DNA of 64,000 bases from Ceratotherium simum simum (GCF_000283155.1 NW_004454207.1:3078796-3142795); one strand, 5' to 3'. Shown: positions 45,030 to 56,159, counted from the stretch's first letter. Numbers and translations are program-made. Notes: a model not told the origin generated them from the letters alone.

Positions 45030-46005
45030 TTCACATAGGAAAACTTTAAATAGGAATGATGGTTTTAGAAAATAACAATTCTGAGAATTAAAGCACCATT
45101 ATTTCTTCGAAGTTCATATGGGGAATCTACCACTAATCATCTAAAATTGTTTTCTTTTTCTTTGTAAAAGTCTCAATCATTTTTAGAGCAGACATTGGGA
45201 TACACTTACTCCCAGTTCCGCTGGGTCATTCAGGCAGAGAAGGTCTCCTCAGGGATTCAGCCAGGTTGTTCCTAGGCTGGGGAGAATCAAGACAACAGAG
45301 CTCTAGTTCGGGGGCCCACAGCTGCTTGGATAAGTGTCCCCAGGCCATAACCGGAGAGTCACACCAGGGGTGCAACTGGAGACGGGGGCTCCTGGCTGGA
45401 ACTAGACAGGGTCTGAGGCACAATCGGCTCACAGTGACAGCCTTGCCTTCTCGATGGCTAGAAAAAGCCAGCAATCTCGTTTGCACCCACCTCCCACACC
45501 TCCAGGGGACATGATGATTTCAGTGCATTTTTTTCCCTTTATGCTATTTTGGTCTGATAGTCACTTGAATAAAAATGCCAGGGGGTGGGAAAAGCAGGAA
45601 GTTTGGAGGCAGTAGAACCTAAGGGGGTTTTTCCTTAGGCTCCAGACTGCATAGGGTGTGTTGTGAGAACTGCATCCTAGGGCAGAAATTCTAGCCTCAG
45701 CCCTGTCTTGGAAGGGAAAAGAGTCTTTCAGCCCCAGTTCATGAGTATAAACAAGGGTTGCTCTGCCAATGCCAACAAGATGGCTGCAGCACAGAGACTG
45801 GACAGGCGAGTCTGTCCACTGAGGAAGAAGTGACGCCTGCTTTCCATGGACACCGGAGGAAATAGGGAGATTTGACAAGGCCTGAATGACTCCTGCCCAC
45901 AACCTCAGTTAGGCTTCCCTTCAGTTCATGTCACACAAGCCCTGAGGACTCAGCGAGTGCCTTCTGGGGGTGACTCCATAAGGGAGTGTTGGCGAAACCA
46001 TAATC
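45030..46005. other. Unassigned, partly GC-rich sequence
   Basis: Overlapping open frames at 45226-45514 (both strands) and 45561-45902 (minus) have no domain. No repeat family was recognised. Confidence 0.35.
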
Positions 46006-46009
46006 CCAC

Positions 46010-46640
46010 TGTGGGGGATCAGAATTGGCTATCTCAAAATATGTCTCTTTACCTTGATTATTTTCTCTGAAAGAAACTTTGACCTCCCCCCCACACGCTC
46101 ACTAACTGCCTAAAAGAATTTAAGATAGAAGGCCTGTCCTCAGGACAGGCCATCACCATAGATAACTCTGGGTATGGATAGACTAGGAGGGTCCTTGCTA
46201 AGCCCATTCTTATCAAAGCTCTGAAAACCAAGTAAAAGTAGAAGTTATCCTTTGTAAGAGACATTTACATTCGTAAGGGAAATCTCCACTCGTAAAGGTA
46301 TTCTCCCTCTCTGTACCAGGAAGAAGGGGGGATGACCTTATCTCTAGAAACTCTTATCAGTGCAGAAGGTGAGGACTTAAATCTGCATACTCTTGTTTAT
46401 TGTGCTTTTCTGGTAATCTCCCATAGCTGGTTCCCCCACCCCCAACATCCTCCTTTGTTTTTACCTGAATATGCTATTTAAAGATGAGAACCTCCACCAT
46501 TTGTTGAGTTACCCAGTGGGTCTCTCCCACGTATAAAGCTTTGTTTGATTTTCTCCTGCTATTTGGTCTCATGTCGATTTAATTTGTAGCCCAGCCAGAA
46601 AGGACCCAGAGTGGGTAGAAGATAGTCTTCCTCCCCTACA
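46010..46640 (+). mobile_element. Solo ERV1-type LTR, family A (copy 4), sense orientation
   Basis: This is the only copy of the family in plus orientation: it starts TGTGGGGGATC and ends CCCCTACA over 631 bp. A perfect 4-bp duplication CCAC lies at 46006-46009 and 46641-46644. TATA-like TATTTAAAG (about 46475) and ATAAAG (46533-46538) precede a terminal segment with the R-U5 look. No internal viral sequence adjoins it. Confidence 0.88.
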
Positions 46641-46885
46641 CCACCAACATGTGCCACTTTCACTAGCTCTGCAGGGTCATCTCCAATCGACAAAGATGAG
46701 TTGTTTAGGCAGATCCCATTCAGAGGAAAGTAACTGGAGACCCAGCTGTGAGTTAGAATGTTCTAGGCTAGGAATTCTCATGGCAGAGCTGTAGGTCTGA
46801 ACCAGTCTGAAATACTCAACTGCAGAGAATCTTGTCGGTGGGTAAGAAAATTGTGAGGGACTTTTATGTGTATAATAGTTTTTTT

Positions 46886-46945
46886 CTTTCCTCCCTCCCT
46901 CCGTCCCTGCTGCCTTCCCTCCCTCCTTCTTTCCTTCCTCCCTTC
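46886..46945. repeat. TTCC/TCCC simple repeat
   Basis: Interrupted pyrimidine tetramer repeat on the plus strand. Confidence 0.9.
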
Positions 46946-47194
46946 CAGAGAATAGCATCTTAGAAAACTTTAAACTTCTTACGAAACTACTTATGGAAAA
47001 GAACAAATATGCAAAATGAGAACATTACAGTATGTACCACTCTATGGGGTGGAGAGTATTAGGGAGCAAGATGGAGAAGAATCAAGTTTAAGGTCATTCA
47101 TGGGTATTTTGAAAATCTTGTTATAGAAATAATGTTTCACAATATACTTCTGTTTCAAAATATATTAAATTATCAATTAGTATTTTGTCACCAA

Positions 47195-47290
47195 TAGATA
47201 TTTATTAAGCACTTAATGGGGGCCTAGCATTTTGCCAAACATGTTGCATATTTATTCCAGGCAAGTAAACATGAAAATCCTTCCTGTGAC
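47195..47290 (+). repeat. Ancient mammalian repeat fragment (weak)
   Basis: 'agatatttattaagcactta' and 'gggggcctagcatttt' resemble the repeat at 49945-50470. Confidence 0.35.
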
Positions 47291-47699
47291 CTTTATCAAA
47301 TGCTACAATTTGTCACACCACATGAAATTTAAATATTGTTTATCCTGAGTTTAATTTAAGTCTTTGTCATTGAAAACAGGTGTATGGTTGAAGAGATGAA
47401 ATACAGAGTCGGGTAGACCAGCTCCGATTCCAGATCCCACCATTAGCTTGTACTGGGACGTAGCTGCATTTTCGTGGGACAAAGACATGCAAATTTTACC
47501 CCAAGATAATATCACTCATGACACCTCTCTCCCAGCTCTTTGCTTCCTCTACTCGTCTTCTAAGGAAATCAAAGGGAAAACAAATATATCCAAAATCTCA
47601 CCACTTTCCACCAATCCCACTGGGCCACCCTAGTCCCAGGCACAGTCTTCTGTAACGGATTCATGCCATAGTCTTTTCGTTGGTCTGCCTGTGTCTGCC

Positions 47700-48205
47700 C
47701 TGGCACCCTGCAGCCTCTTCTTCATGGAGCAGGCAGAGCGATTATCTTAAGAAGCAAGAAAGACCATGTCATGCCTCTGCTCAAAAGCCTCCAGTGGCTC
47801 CCCATTTCACTCAGAGACAATGTCCATCTTTGGCTACTCCCTTCTCTAGGCCTTTGCACATGCCATTCCCTCTACCTGGAAGGCCTTCCTTCCCTAGGTG
47901 GTCAGGGCTCACCCTCTCAGCTCCTGTGTCACTTCATCAAAGAGCCTTTAGCCAACCAGCTTCCTGAAGCAGCCCCTCCCCACTGCCACAGCATTCCCTA
48001 TGCTCCTTTCCCTAAAACTAGTTCTCCGCATCACTTATAACTCACCCAATATGCTTTATTTATTTGTTTATTGGTTATTATCTGTCTGCCCCACTTGAAT
48101 GAAAGTTCCATGAGGGCAAGAAGTTTTGTCTTTTTTATGCATGGATGTATCCCCAATATCCCAGAACTGTGCCTGGTACAAATATTTGTTTCACAAATAA
48201 AAAAT
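47700..48205 (+). mobile_element. LINE-2 3' end
   Basis: The order 'gcctctgctcaaaagcctcc', 'agtggctccccatttcactc', 'gcctttgcacatgccattcc', 'gtcacttcatcaaagagcct', 'catgagggcaagaagttttg' and 'ctgtgcctggtacaaatatt' follows L2 into its 3' end. An ERE is inserted near the terminus, after which 'tcaataaacgcttctg' (48470) may be the last L2 bases. Confidence 0.85.
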
Positions 48206-48212
48206 AAAAACC

Positions 48213-48460
48213 GGGGCCGGCCCGGTGGCGCAGGCGGTTGGGTGCGCGCGCTCCGCTGCGGCGGCCCGGGGTTCGCTGGTTCGGAACCCGGGCGCGCACC
48301 GACGCACTGCTTGGCGAGCCATGCTGTGGCGGCGTCCCATATAAAGTGGAGGAAGATGGGCACAGATGTTAGCCCAGGGCCGTCTTCCTCAGCAAAAAAA
48401 GAGGAGGATTGGCGGATGTTAGCACAGGGCTGATCTACTCACAAAAAAAAAAAAAAAAAA
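48213..48460 (+). mobile_element. ERE SINE at the L2 3' end
   Basis: A very well preserved, GC-rich ERE: head 'ggggccggcccggtggcgca', B-box-like 'ggttcgctggttcggaaccc', doubled tail and 18 A. It inserted beside the A-rich L2 terminus, with aaaaacc-like bases on both sides. The 120-codon open frame over it (48071-48433) is SINE-derived. Confidence 0.94.
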
Positions 48461-49037
48461 CCACACCTCGTCAATAAACGCTTCTGCTTTTCTTCCCCAT
48501 TGAAAGGAGTGCAGGAAGAGCTAATCATGAGGAATGCTAAGCAGATTAGGATCCATTCTGATTTCTTTATATCCAATTTCAAATTAAAAATATCTAGTTA
48601 GGGTTCTTTGATTAAGTTGCTTATCACAAAATATTTTCAATAATAAGTTAATACATGCACCATGCATAAAAGTACAGCCAGATGTATTAAATATGTGCAA
48701 CTAACTGCAGATATATCTAAATAAACTTTATATTTGCAAACTCAAGTTTTACCACCAATCAATCCATTCTCTCTGAGCTGTGGGAAATATTTTGCTAACC
48801 TGCTGAAGGGAGGGCCAAGTGCCTGTTAATCTCTTGATTTTTCTTTCTCTTTCTTTCTGCCAGCCAAACTCGCTAACGGCAAGATCTCCTATTTCTGTAT
48901 GTGACTATGTGTGTGAGTGTTGAAGATAAGCATATAACCCAGCACTGTCTAGGAGAAACATAATGTGAGCTACATTTTAAATTTTTTAGTAGTTCAGTTA
49001 AAAAGTAAAAGGAAACAGGTGAAAATTATATAATTTT

Positions 49038-49068
49038 GTGTGTATGTGTGTGTGTGTGTGTGTGTGTG
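49038..49068. repeat. (TG)n microsatellite at the ERE tail
   Basis: About 14 TG units with one TA interruption, lying where the SINE's T tail should be. Confidence 0.95.
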
Positions 49069-49289
49069 AGGAAGATCAGCCCTGAGCTAACATCCATGCC
49101 AATCCTCCTCATTTTTCTGAGGAAGACTGGCCCTGGGCTAACATCTGTGCCTATCTCCCTCCACTTTATATGGGACGCCGCCACAGCATGGCTTGACAAG
49201 CGGTGCATTGGTGCACGCCCGGAATCCGAACTCAGGCCGCCAGCAGCAGAGCGCACGCACTCAACCACTATGCCACGGGACCAGCCCCT
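49038..49289 (-). mobile_element. ERE SINE inside repeat E, antisense
   Basis: A complete ERE between perfect 16-bp duplications, aaaattatataatttt (49022-49037, 49290-49305). Its T tail is replaced by a TG run (49038-49068). Confidence 0.95.
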
Positions 49290-49503
49290 AAAATTATATA
49301 ATTTTAATAATTATTTTCTTCAACTCAGTATATCCAAAATGTTATTATTTCAACAAGTAATCAATATTAAAAAGATTAATGAGATATTTGATATCCTTTT
49401 TTTGAACTAAGTCTTCAAAACCTAGAGTGTATTTGACACTTACAGTGCATCTCAATTTGGCCACATTTCAAGTGCTCAATAGCCACAGGGGGCTAATGGC
49501 TAC

Positions 49504-49873
49504 TGTTATGGACTAAATGTTTGTGTCCCCCCAAAATCATATGCTGAAATCCTACCCCCCAGTGTGATGGTATCAGGAGGTGGGGCCTTTGGGAGGTAAT
49601 TAAGGTTAGATGAGGTCGTGAGGGCAGAGCCCTCATGAATGGGATTAGTGCCCTTGTAAGAGTCACAAAAGAGCTTCCTGCTCTCTGCTCTCTGCCATGT
49701 AAGGATACAAGAAGATGGCCATCTCTGAAACAGGAAGTGGACCCTCACCAGACACTGAATCTGTCTGCACCTTGATCTTAGACTTCTTAGCCTCCAGAAC
49801 TGTGAGAAATACATGTTTGTTGTTTAAGCCTCTCAGTCTATACTAATTTGTTACAGCAGCCCGATCTAAGACA
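49504..49873 (+). mobile_element. Solo LTR of the ERVL-MaLR group (MST/MLT1-like)
   Basis: It starts TGTTATGGACTAAATGTTTG and includes 'ggaggtggggcctttgggag', 'gggattagtgcccttgtaag' and 'cctccagaactgtgagaaat'. It ends AAGACA, as in MaLR LTRs. A perfect 5-bp duplication GCTAC (49499-49503, 49874-49878) has the size expected for ERVL-type insertion. No internal sequence. Confidence 0.92.
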
Positions 49874-49944
49874 GCTACCATATTGGACAGTGTAAATATA
49901 CACTTTGTCTTTACATGTCTCAATGGCCCATGTTAATAATGTTA

Positions 49945-50470
49945 CTACTCATTCAGTCAATCAAAACAAATTTTTGAGTGTCTACCACGTGTCAGGAGCT
50001 GCTCTAGGCCCTAGGGTACAGCAGTGATCAAAGCAGACAAACTTCCCTTCATACAGAATTTACATTCTCGTCATGAACAGAGTAAGCAGTAACAGATTTA
50101 TAGCAGGGAAGATGGGTAGGGCCATGGAGGGGGTGACAATGGTAAGAGGATGGGCCTAGAAGGCTTTGCTGAGACAGTGGCACCTGAGCAGCCTGAGGGA
50201 GGTGAGGGAGAAAGGCACAGGGACATCCAGGGGAAGAGGGCTCCAGTAGCAGGAAGAGTAGGGACAGAGACTGTCCTTGGAGTGTCCAGGGATCTGCAAG
50301 AGGGCCACTATGGCTGGAGTGGGGAGAGCAAAAGGCAGCGTGGTAGGAGATGAGGTTAGGAGGGAAGGGAACATCATCAAGACTTGGTGGGACCTTGGCT
50401 TTCCCCCTGAATGAGAATGGACACCTTGCAAGGATCTTAAATAGAAGGGTATTAAGACCCATAAGAGGGT
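49945..50470 (+). repeat. Ancient mammalian interspersed repeat
   Basis: 'tttgagtgtctaccacgtgt', 'gctgctctaggccctagggt', 'acagaatttacattctcgtc', 'gcctgagggaggtgagggag' and 'tatggctggagtgggg' give the longest copy in the window of the old repeat also seen at 2790-2965. The 137-codon minus frame over it is not a gene. Confidence 0.6.
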
Positions 50471-50474
50471 TTCA

Positions 50475-50905
50475 CCAGCACCTTCTGCCTAAGCCCACAC
50501 ATTTGCTGCAAACTCTGGTGCTCTCTCTTTTTCCCTATATTTGCTTCTGCACGTTGCTCTAGGCGTGCGACACTAAAATGCACTGCTGAAAGGTGAAATG
50601 CGGCTGCTGTCTTCAAAGGTGGCCCTCACCCTGTTATCTGTTCTGCAACTCTTTCTTTGCCCATTCGCTACATAGAAGGACAGAGGGATTCTACATTCAG
50701 CTCTCAGGAAAGCCCCCAGGTGGGAGAGAAAAGATCAGGTTCTGGGCAATGTCTTCCACAAGGCAGATGCTCCGTGGAAATAAAATACACCTCCTCCCAA
50801 TAGTACATTCCATTTGTTCAGATTAAAACATCTCCTAGCTGAAATGAAGAAGTTATCCTTCAGAGCCCTGCCTCGAAGATGTGGAGACCAGGAGAGATGC
50901 CCTCT
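50475..50905. other. Unassigned sequence
   Basis: Nothing recognised. Confidence 0.4.
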
Positions 50906-50914
50906 AGACCCTGC

Positions 50915-51062
50915 TGCTTGAAGTGTGGTCCAGGACCAGCAGCGTCAGCACCACCTCAGAATCTAAGGCCCCAACCTAGATGTGCTGGGTCAGAATCGCC
51001 TTTTAACAAGATCTCCAGGTGATTTGTTCACACGTTAAAGTTTGAAAAGTGCTGCTCTAGAC
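50915..51062 (-). mobile_element. MER5-like hAT element
   Basis: 'gaagtgtggtccaggaccag', 'cagcgtcagcaccacctcag' and 'gttaaagtttgaaaagtgct' match MER5A. Termini are slightly worn. Confidence 0.8.
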
Positions 51063-51079
51063 TTCTTAGTTCTTAATCT

Positions 51080-51695
51080 TCTCTGAACTTCCCTACAATC
51101 ATAATGTTTTAATGATTTAAAACAGCAATAACCATTTATTATTTTTTATGATTATGAAGGTTAATTGGACTCCACTAGGCGATTCTTCTGCTCCCCATGG
51201 TGTGACATGGGGCTGGAGTCATCTGGAGGCTTGACTGGGCTGGAATGGCCACGATGCCTCATGCACATGGCTGGCAGTGGCTTGGGGATCATTCTGTCCC
51301 ATGTTTTGTCAGCTGAGGGTACAGCCATCTGGGGATCTGACTGGGCTGGAACCCCCACGATGGCTCCCTCACATGGCTGAGAGTTAGCGCTGCCTGCCAG
51401 CTGGGAGCTCAGCTGGGGCTGTCAACTGGAGAGCCTCAGTTCTCCTCTGTGTGGACTCTCCATGCAGCTTGTCCTTCTCAGAGCATGGCGGCTTGGTTCC
51501 AAGAGGGAGCTTTCCAAGGGATGAAGCTGCAGATCTCTGAAGGCCCGGCTTTGGAAGTTACCCAGTGAGACTTTGCTACATTCTATTTGTCAAAGCAAGT
51601 GAGAAGGACAAAATAGATTCAAGGGGAGGGGAAATGACTCCATCTCTTGATAGGAGGAGTGGCAAGGAACTGACAGCCATCTTTAATCTATCCCC
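51080..51695 (+). repeat. Unclassified ancient repeat
   Basis: Repeated 'gactgggctggaa' units, 'gcatggcggcttggttccaa', 'gagactttgctacattctat' and 'ttcaaggggaggggaaatga' resemble an old mammalian LTR-like or DNA-type repeat I cannot name. Confidence 0.45.
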
Positions 51696-51832
51696 AAAGA
51701 GAATAACTAACACGTATCGAGCAATTATCATGTAAGTGGTATTATCCAATATTATCCAATATCATCAATTTTAAAATGCACGTTTTTTGCTTTTTATAGA
51801 TCCACAGGAAGTCGTTAAGATAATACAGAGAG

Positions 51833-52064
51833 GGGCTGGCCCCGTGGCATAGCAGTTAAGTGCACACGCTCTGTTTCTGGCAGCCTGGGTTCAGATCCCA
51901 GGCGCGCACCGATGCACCGCTTGTCAGGCCATGCTGTGGCGGCATCCCATATAAAGTAGAGGAAGATGGGCACGGATGTTAGCCCGGGGCCAGTCTTCCT
52001 CAGCAAAAAGAGGAGGATTGGCATGGATGTTAGCTCAGGGCTGATCTTCCTCACAAAAAAGAAA
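51833..52064 (+). mobile_element. ERE SINE
   Basis: Complete, with A-rich interrupted tail. The duplication aagataatacagagag (51817-51832) and aagatagtacagagag (52065-52080) differs at one base. Confidence 0.95.
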
Positions 52065-52084
52065 AAGATAGTACAGAGAGGTTC

Positions 52085-52425
52085 TGTGTACCTTTCCCCC
52101 AGTTTTCTCCAATGGTTAGACCATACATAATTTTAATACAATATCAAAGCCAAGAAACTGACATTGGTACATGTGTGAGGATGGTTCTACGTCATTTTCA
52201 AAGTGTGTAATTGACGTTTATTGAATATTGCCATGTGAGTTCTATTACCACATTTCTTCATTTCTAAGATGCATAGTTACTTGCATTTAATGTCTCTGAA
52301 ATGAGAATGTCTTACAATCAAACACATCTTACAATTAGAAGCATCATTTTTATTTTCTTAGTGGTACATAAAATAATGGTGTGTTTTACAATATCTATGT
52401 ATGATGTTGTAGGTTTGATAAAATA
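52085..52425. other. Unassigned AT-rich sequence
   Basis: Nothing recognised. Confidence 0.4.
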
Positions 52426-52429
52426 TTGT

Positions 52430-52588
52430 ATTAGCCCATTTTACAGATAAAGAAACTGAGATACAGAGTGGTTAAGAGACCTGCCCAAGGTCACACAGTG
52501 AGTAGAGCTAGTGATGGGAACTCAGGGACAGAATTCAAACCCAGACACTCTGATCCTAGAGCCAACCTGCTTCACCTACACCTGCTCA
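52430..52588 (+). repeat. MIR SINE (3' part)
   Basis: 'cccattttacagataaagaa', 'actgagatacagagtggtta', 'cctgcccaaggtcacacagt' and 'gaattcaaacccagacactc' are unmistakable. Confidence 0.88.
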
Positions 52589-52715
52589 GAAGGTAATTAT
52601 AACAAGATTAAACATTGCATCTTATATATTTAGCCTGACATTGCTGAGGTTTAGTGAAAAGGATATAACTAAGAGGCAAACAAACTCCTATTCTTGGTCC
52701 AGATCTAGTGTGCTT
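52589..52715 (+). repeat. Unnamed dispersed repeat F (copy 2)
   Basis: Partner of 36349-36470, in the same orientation, starting right after the MIR. Confidence 0.6.
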
Positions 52716-52915
52716 ACCCCACACTACAGTACTTACCACAGAGTGAGCACTCCATGCATTCTGGGGTATACCTTTTCTGATCATAAAACTATAGGAATTA
52801 GAAAGTTCACAGGAGCAACAAGCTCAATAGCTCTTGGATTGTAAATACTAAGCAACAGTGTACTACACTTCCAGAGCTGCTCCTTGAGCAACAGACTGTT
52901 ATATCTGTAGGGGAA

Positions 52916-53548
52916 GAAGACTATCCTCTATCCACTCTGGGTCCTTTCTGGCTGGGCTACAAATTAATTTAACATGAGACCGAATAGGAGCAAATCAAGC
53001 AAAGCTTTATAACGTGCATACATGGGAGAGACCAGGGAAACTGAGTAACTTGACAAAATGGTGGAGGTGCTCATCTTAAATAGCAAATTCAGGTAAAAAC
53101 AAAGGAAGATGTTGGGGGTGGGGGGAAGTCAGCTATGGGAGATTACCAGAAAAGCACAATAAACAAGAGGTTAATATGCAGATTTAAGTCCTTGCCTTCC
53201 GCACTGATAAGAGTTTTTAGAGATAAGGTCATCCCCCCTTCTTCCTGGTGCAGAGTGGGAGATAACTTTACAAATGGAAATTTCCCTTATAAATGTAAAG
53301 GTCTCTTAACAAAGGATAACTTCTACTTTTACTTGGTTTTCAGAGCTTTGATAAGAATGGGCTTAGCAAGGACGCTCCCAGTCTATCCATACCCAGAGTT
53401 ATCTATGGTAATGGCCTGTCCTGGGGACAGGCCTTCTATCTTAAATTTTTTTTAGGCAGTTAATTAGGGGGGAGGTCAAAGTTTCTTTCAGCGAAAATAA
53501 TCAAGGTAAAGAGACATATTTTGAGGTGGCCAATTATGATCCCCCACA
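52916..53548 (-). mobile_element. Solo ERV1-type LTR, family A (copy 5)
   Basis: 633 bp, starting TGTAGGGGAAG and ending GATCCCCCACA on the plus strand. Perfect 4-bp duplication TATC (52912-52915, 53549-53552). It is closest to copies 3 and 4. Confidence 0.9.
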
Positions 53549-53554
53549 TATCCT

Positions 53555-54450
53555 TTGCTTTCTACTGCAATGAAACTTCATTCCTTAGTAGAACACATTC
53601 CATTCTGCATTTAATCAGTCCTCTGCAGGGATTCAAAGTTGAATAGGGAAAAGTGAAATGAAGAAAATGGAAAGGAGGTGATTAGTTTGGTTTTCATATA
53701 TGTGATGGAAATAATGGAAACTCTGGAGACAAACAGACCACGTTGAAGAAAATTTTTCTTTTAATTGTAAAACTGTTTCAACCACTTCTTAAAAATGATG
53801 CTCCCTCCTCCCCTTTTTTTGCACCACCAGAAAGTGCAAAAAAAAAAAAAAATGACTTTGTTCAGTGGTAGGTTGGAGCTAAATATGATGCTTGCTACAT
53901 AGACCACCGCCAAGAACAGAGGAAATTGGTTTAACCAGATGGGATATATACAAAAATAATTACAGCTCACTCACAAGTTTAAACTTTGCTCCCCAGGCAG
54001 TTCTTTTAAATCCTAATCTCTAACTTGGGACTAACAACCAAAAAACACTTCTTCTGGTCATTTAAGAAAGCAGTGTTTGGGTGCCACTCACCTTGCATTC
54101 TAAATTCAATGCAAAACAACAGACCTACCTGGTTTAAACATACCCATTCTTCCTTTCATCATGCTTTCTTTGATATGAGTTATTTTGTGGGTCAAGAAAA
54201 GGAGCAAAATCCAGAAAAATTTAGTCTGTTGATAAGGTAAGAGCAATTATCTAGACCACCTGGGGATTTGTTGATTCGACTGATCATCGTTTCTGTATAA
54301 TGAGTTACATATTATTTTGGCTTGTGTGGTCACATAATATACTTGAGGCAAGAAAGAATGATTTTATCCACTTAGCCAAATAAAGAGGGACCAAATACAC
54401 AGGAATTTGCTTGGAGTCAAAGTCCAGTTTGTAGAACTTGAAACAGAGAA
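53555..54450. other. Unassigned sequence
   Basis: Nothing recognised apart from a 14-A run near 53840. Confidence 0.4.
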
Positions 54451-54454
54451 GGTG

Positions 54455-54645
54455 ACAATAAAATAGTTATCATTTATCTAACACTTAACTTAAAGCCACA
54501 TCATCTCACTGAATTCCTGCCATAACCCCCTGAGTGAAATACCCTCATCCCCATTTACAGATGAGGAACTCTATCTCAGAGAAGCTAAGTAATTTATCCA
54601 AGGCCACACAACAAATAAAAGGCAGGTCAGGCTCCAAACTGTTCT
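54455..54645 (+). repeat. MIR SINE
   Basis: 'ctaacacttaacttaaagcc', 'ccccatttacagatgaggaa', 'gagaagctaagtaatttatc' and 'caaggccacacaac' identify it. Confidence 0.85.
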
Positions 54646-54659
54646 ATCATATGTAACTC

Positions 54660-55545
54660 AGTATATATTTATTTCTGTCTTAAACAGGTAAATATGAATT
54701 TCAAAACATATCTGGCCCCAATAATTTTGGGTAAGGGATCGTGGGCCTGTATTTTATTAAGATTCCCATTTACATTTCTAGGATTTCAAGAAGTAGATTT
54801 TAGTGAGGTGGAAAATCCAGCCAGGAGGTAATAGGGTCCATTTTCTGCTATGGGGTCAGATAATTTGTGTTTTGCAGAACTTGGCTAGTTGGGAGTAACC
54901 GCATAAAGGCAGTCCTCACCCGCATAGACCTGAAAAAGTTTTTTTTAGAAGGCCAGTACAGTGATATATAGTGTTTATTATTAAGTCCCTCAGCAGAGTG
55001 GGGGACGTAATATAATATAATTAAACACATTAATATTTCTGCAGTGAAATGTATGACTATTCACCCTAAATAGGGAAAAGACTATAAGTAGCCCCCAGAT
55101 AATTGAAGCCAAATTTTGCAAATAAATCACTGATGAAAAAAATCTTTGAATTTTCAAAGTATTTAGATCATGGAATTGTGCGTAAAGAATTGTAGACCTA
55201 TATATTACATACATCTTTACCATTTAGAAATAGAATTCTGAAGGATCTCAGTCACTGGCTCCAGAAAGTTCTCCCTTTTCCTATAAACATGTAGCACGTT
55301 GGGCTTCCACTCTATGGGGCCCCTTCCCCAGTGTGTGCAGTTCAGCTACGTGCCACCCTCTGTGAGATTATGAGAGCTCGAGATGCAAGTATGGAATCTG
55401 CTTGTTATCCTTCTGAAATTTACCCCCCATTAAAGCCTATTTTGTATTTATACCTTCTGGTGCTAGTGGTGTGTGTGGCTGTGTCCCCTCAGCACAAGAC
55501 CGTAGAACCACTCAGCTAGAAGGAACATTCAAATTCATCTAGTCT
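54660..55545. other. Unassigned AT-rich sequence
   Basis: Nothing recognised. Several short frames on the minus strand (54848-55223) have no domain. Confidence 0.4.
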
Positions 55546-55550
55546 GATTC

Positions 55551-56063
55551 CCTGTGATAGCAGCTTCCAAGATGCCCCTGCTGGTCCCTACTTCCTGGTA
55601 TTAACACCCTAGTATGGTCCTCTCCAACATTATATCAGTGTTTGTCCCTGTGACTGACAGAATACAAGAAAAATCATGATACATCACTTCAGAGATTAGG
55701 TTAAAAAAGGCATGATGGCTTCCATCTCTCTCTCTCTCTCTCTCTCTCTCCTTCCCTCCCTCATCACTAGCTCTGGGGAAGACAAGTGGCCATGTCATGA
55801 GGCAACTCAAGCTGCCCTATGGAGGGTCCATGTGGTGAGGAACTGAGGCCTCCTGCCAACACCCACATGAGTGCACCATCTTGGAAGCAGATCCACCAGC
55901 CCCAGTCAAGCCTTCAGATGATTGCAGCCTTGGCTGACATCTTGACTGCAGCCTAATGAGACCCTGAGTCAGAACCACTCAGCTAAGGGGCTCCCCAATT
56001 CCCAATCCAGAGAAACTGTGAGATAATAAATGTTTGTTGTTTTAAGCCACTAAATAACTAATA
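55551..56063 (+). mobile_element. MLT1-type LTR (ERVL-MaLR)
   Basis: Starts TGTGATAGCAGCTTCC. It includes 'gaggaactgaggcctcctgc', 'accatcttggaagcagatcc', 'cagtcaagccttcagatgat' and 'aactgtgagataataaatgt' + 'ttgttgttttaagcc', and ends 'aactaatac'. It contains a TC microsatellite (55724-55751) in the usual place of a CT-rich stretch. Confidence 0.88.
55724..55751. repeat. (TC)n microsatellite
   Basis: About 14 CT units inside the MLT1-type LTR. Confidence 0.95.
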
Positions 56064-56065
56064 CG

Positions 56066-56150
56066 TTCCCTCATTTCACAGATGAGGAGACTGAGTCCTA
56101 GAGACATGAGGATATGCTCCAGGACCCCTCCAGCCCTATGACTCCTAGGG
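56066..56150 (+). repeat. MIR SINE fragment
   Basis: 'ccctcatttcacagatgagg' and 'agactgagtcctagagacat' fit the MIR core, abutting the LTR end. Confidence 0.5.
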
Positions 56151-56159
56151 CCAGCACAG

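Larger units (their letters stand above)
48940..49905 (+). mobile_element. Old DNA-type repeat E (copy 2), interrupted twice
   Basis: The parts are 48940-49037 ('gcactgtctaggagaaacat', 'gtgagctacattttaaattt', 'ggaaacaggtgaaaattata'), 49290-49503 ('ttcaagtgctcaatagccac') and 49874-49905 ('gctaccatattggacagtg'). They are the three pieces of one element, reverse-oriented to 31590-32045. An ERE and an LTR account for the breaks. Confidence 0.75.

Noticed and set aside
48213..48460. tRNA gene (A- and B-box-like sequences)
   Set aside because: The sequence is the tRNA-derived head of an ERE SINE and cannot form a complete cloverleaf. The same applies to the other ERE copies.
46010..53548. LTR copies 4 and 5 as a proviral pair
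   Set aside because: They are in opposite orientation and each has its own perfect duplication (CCAC, TATC).
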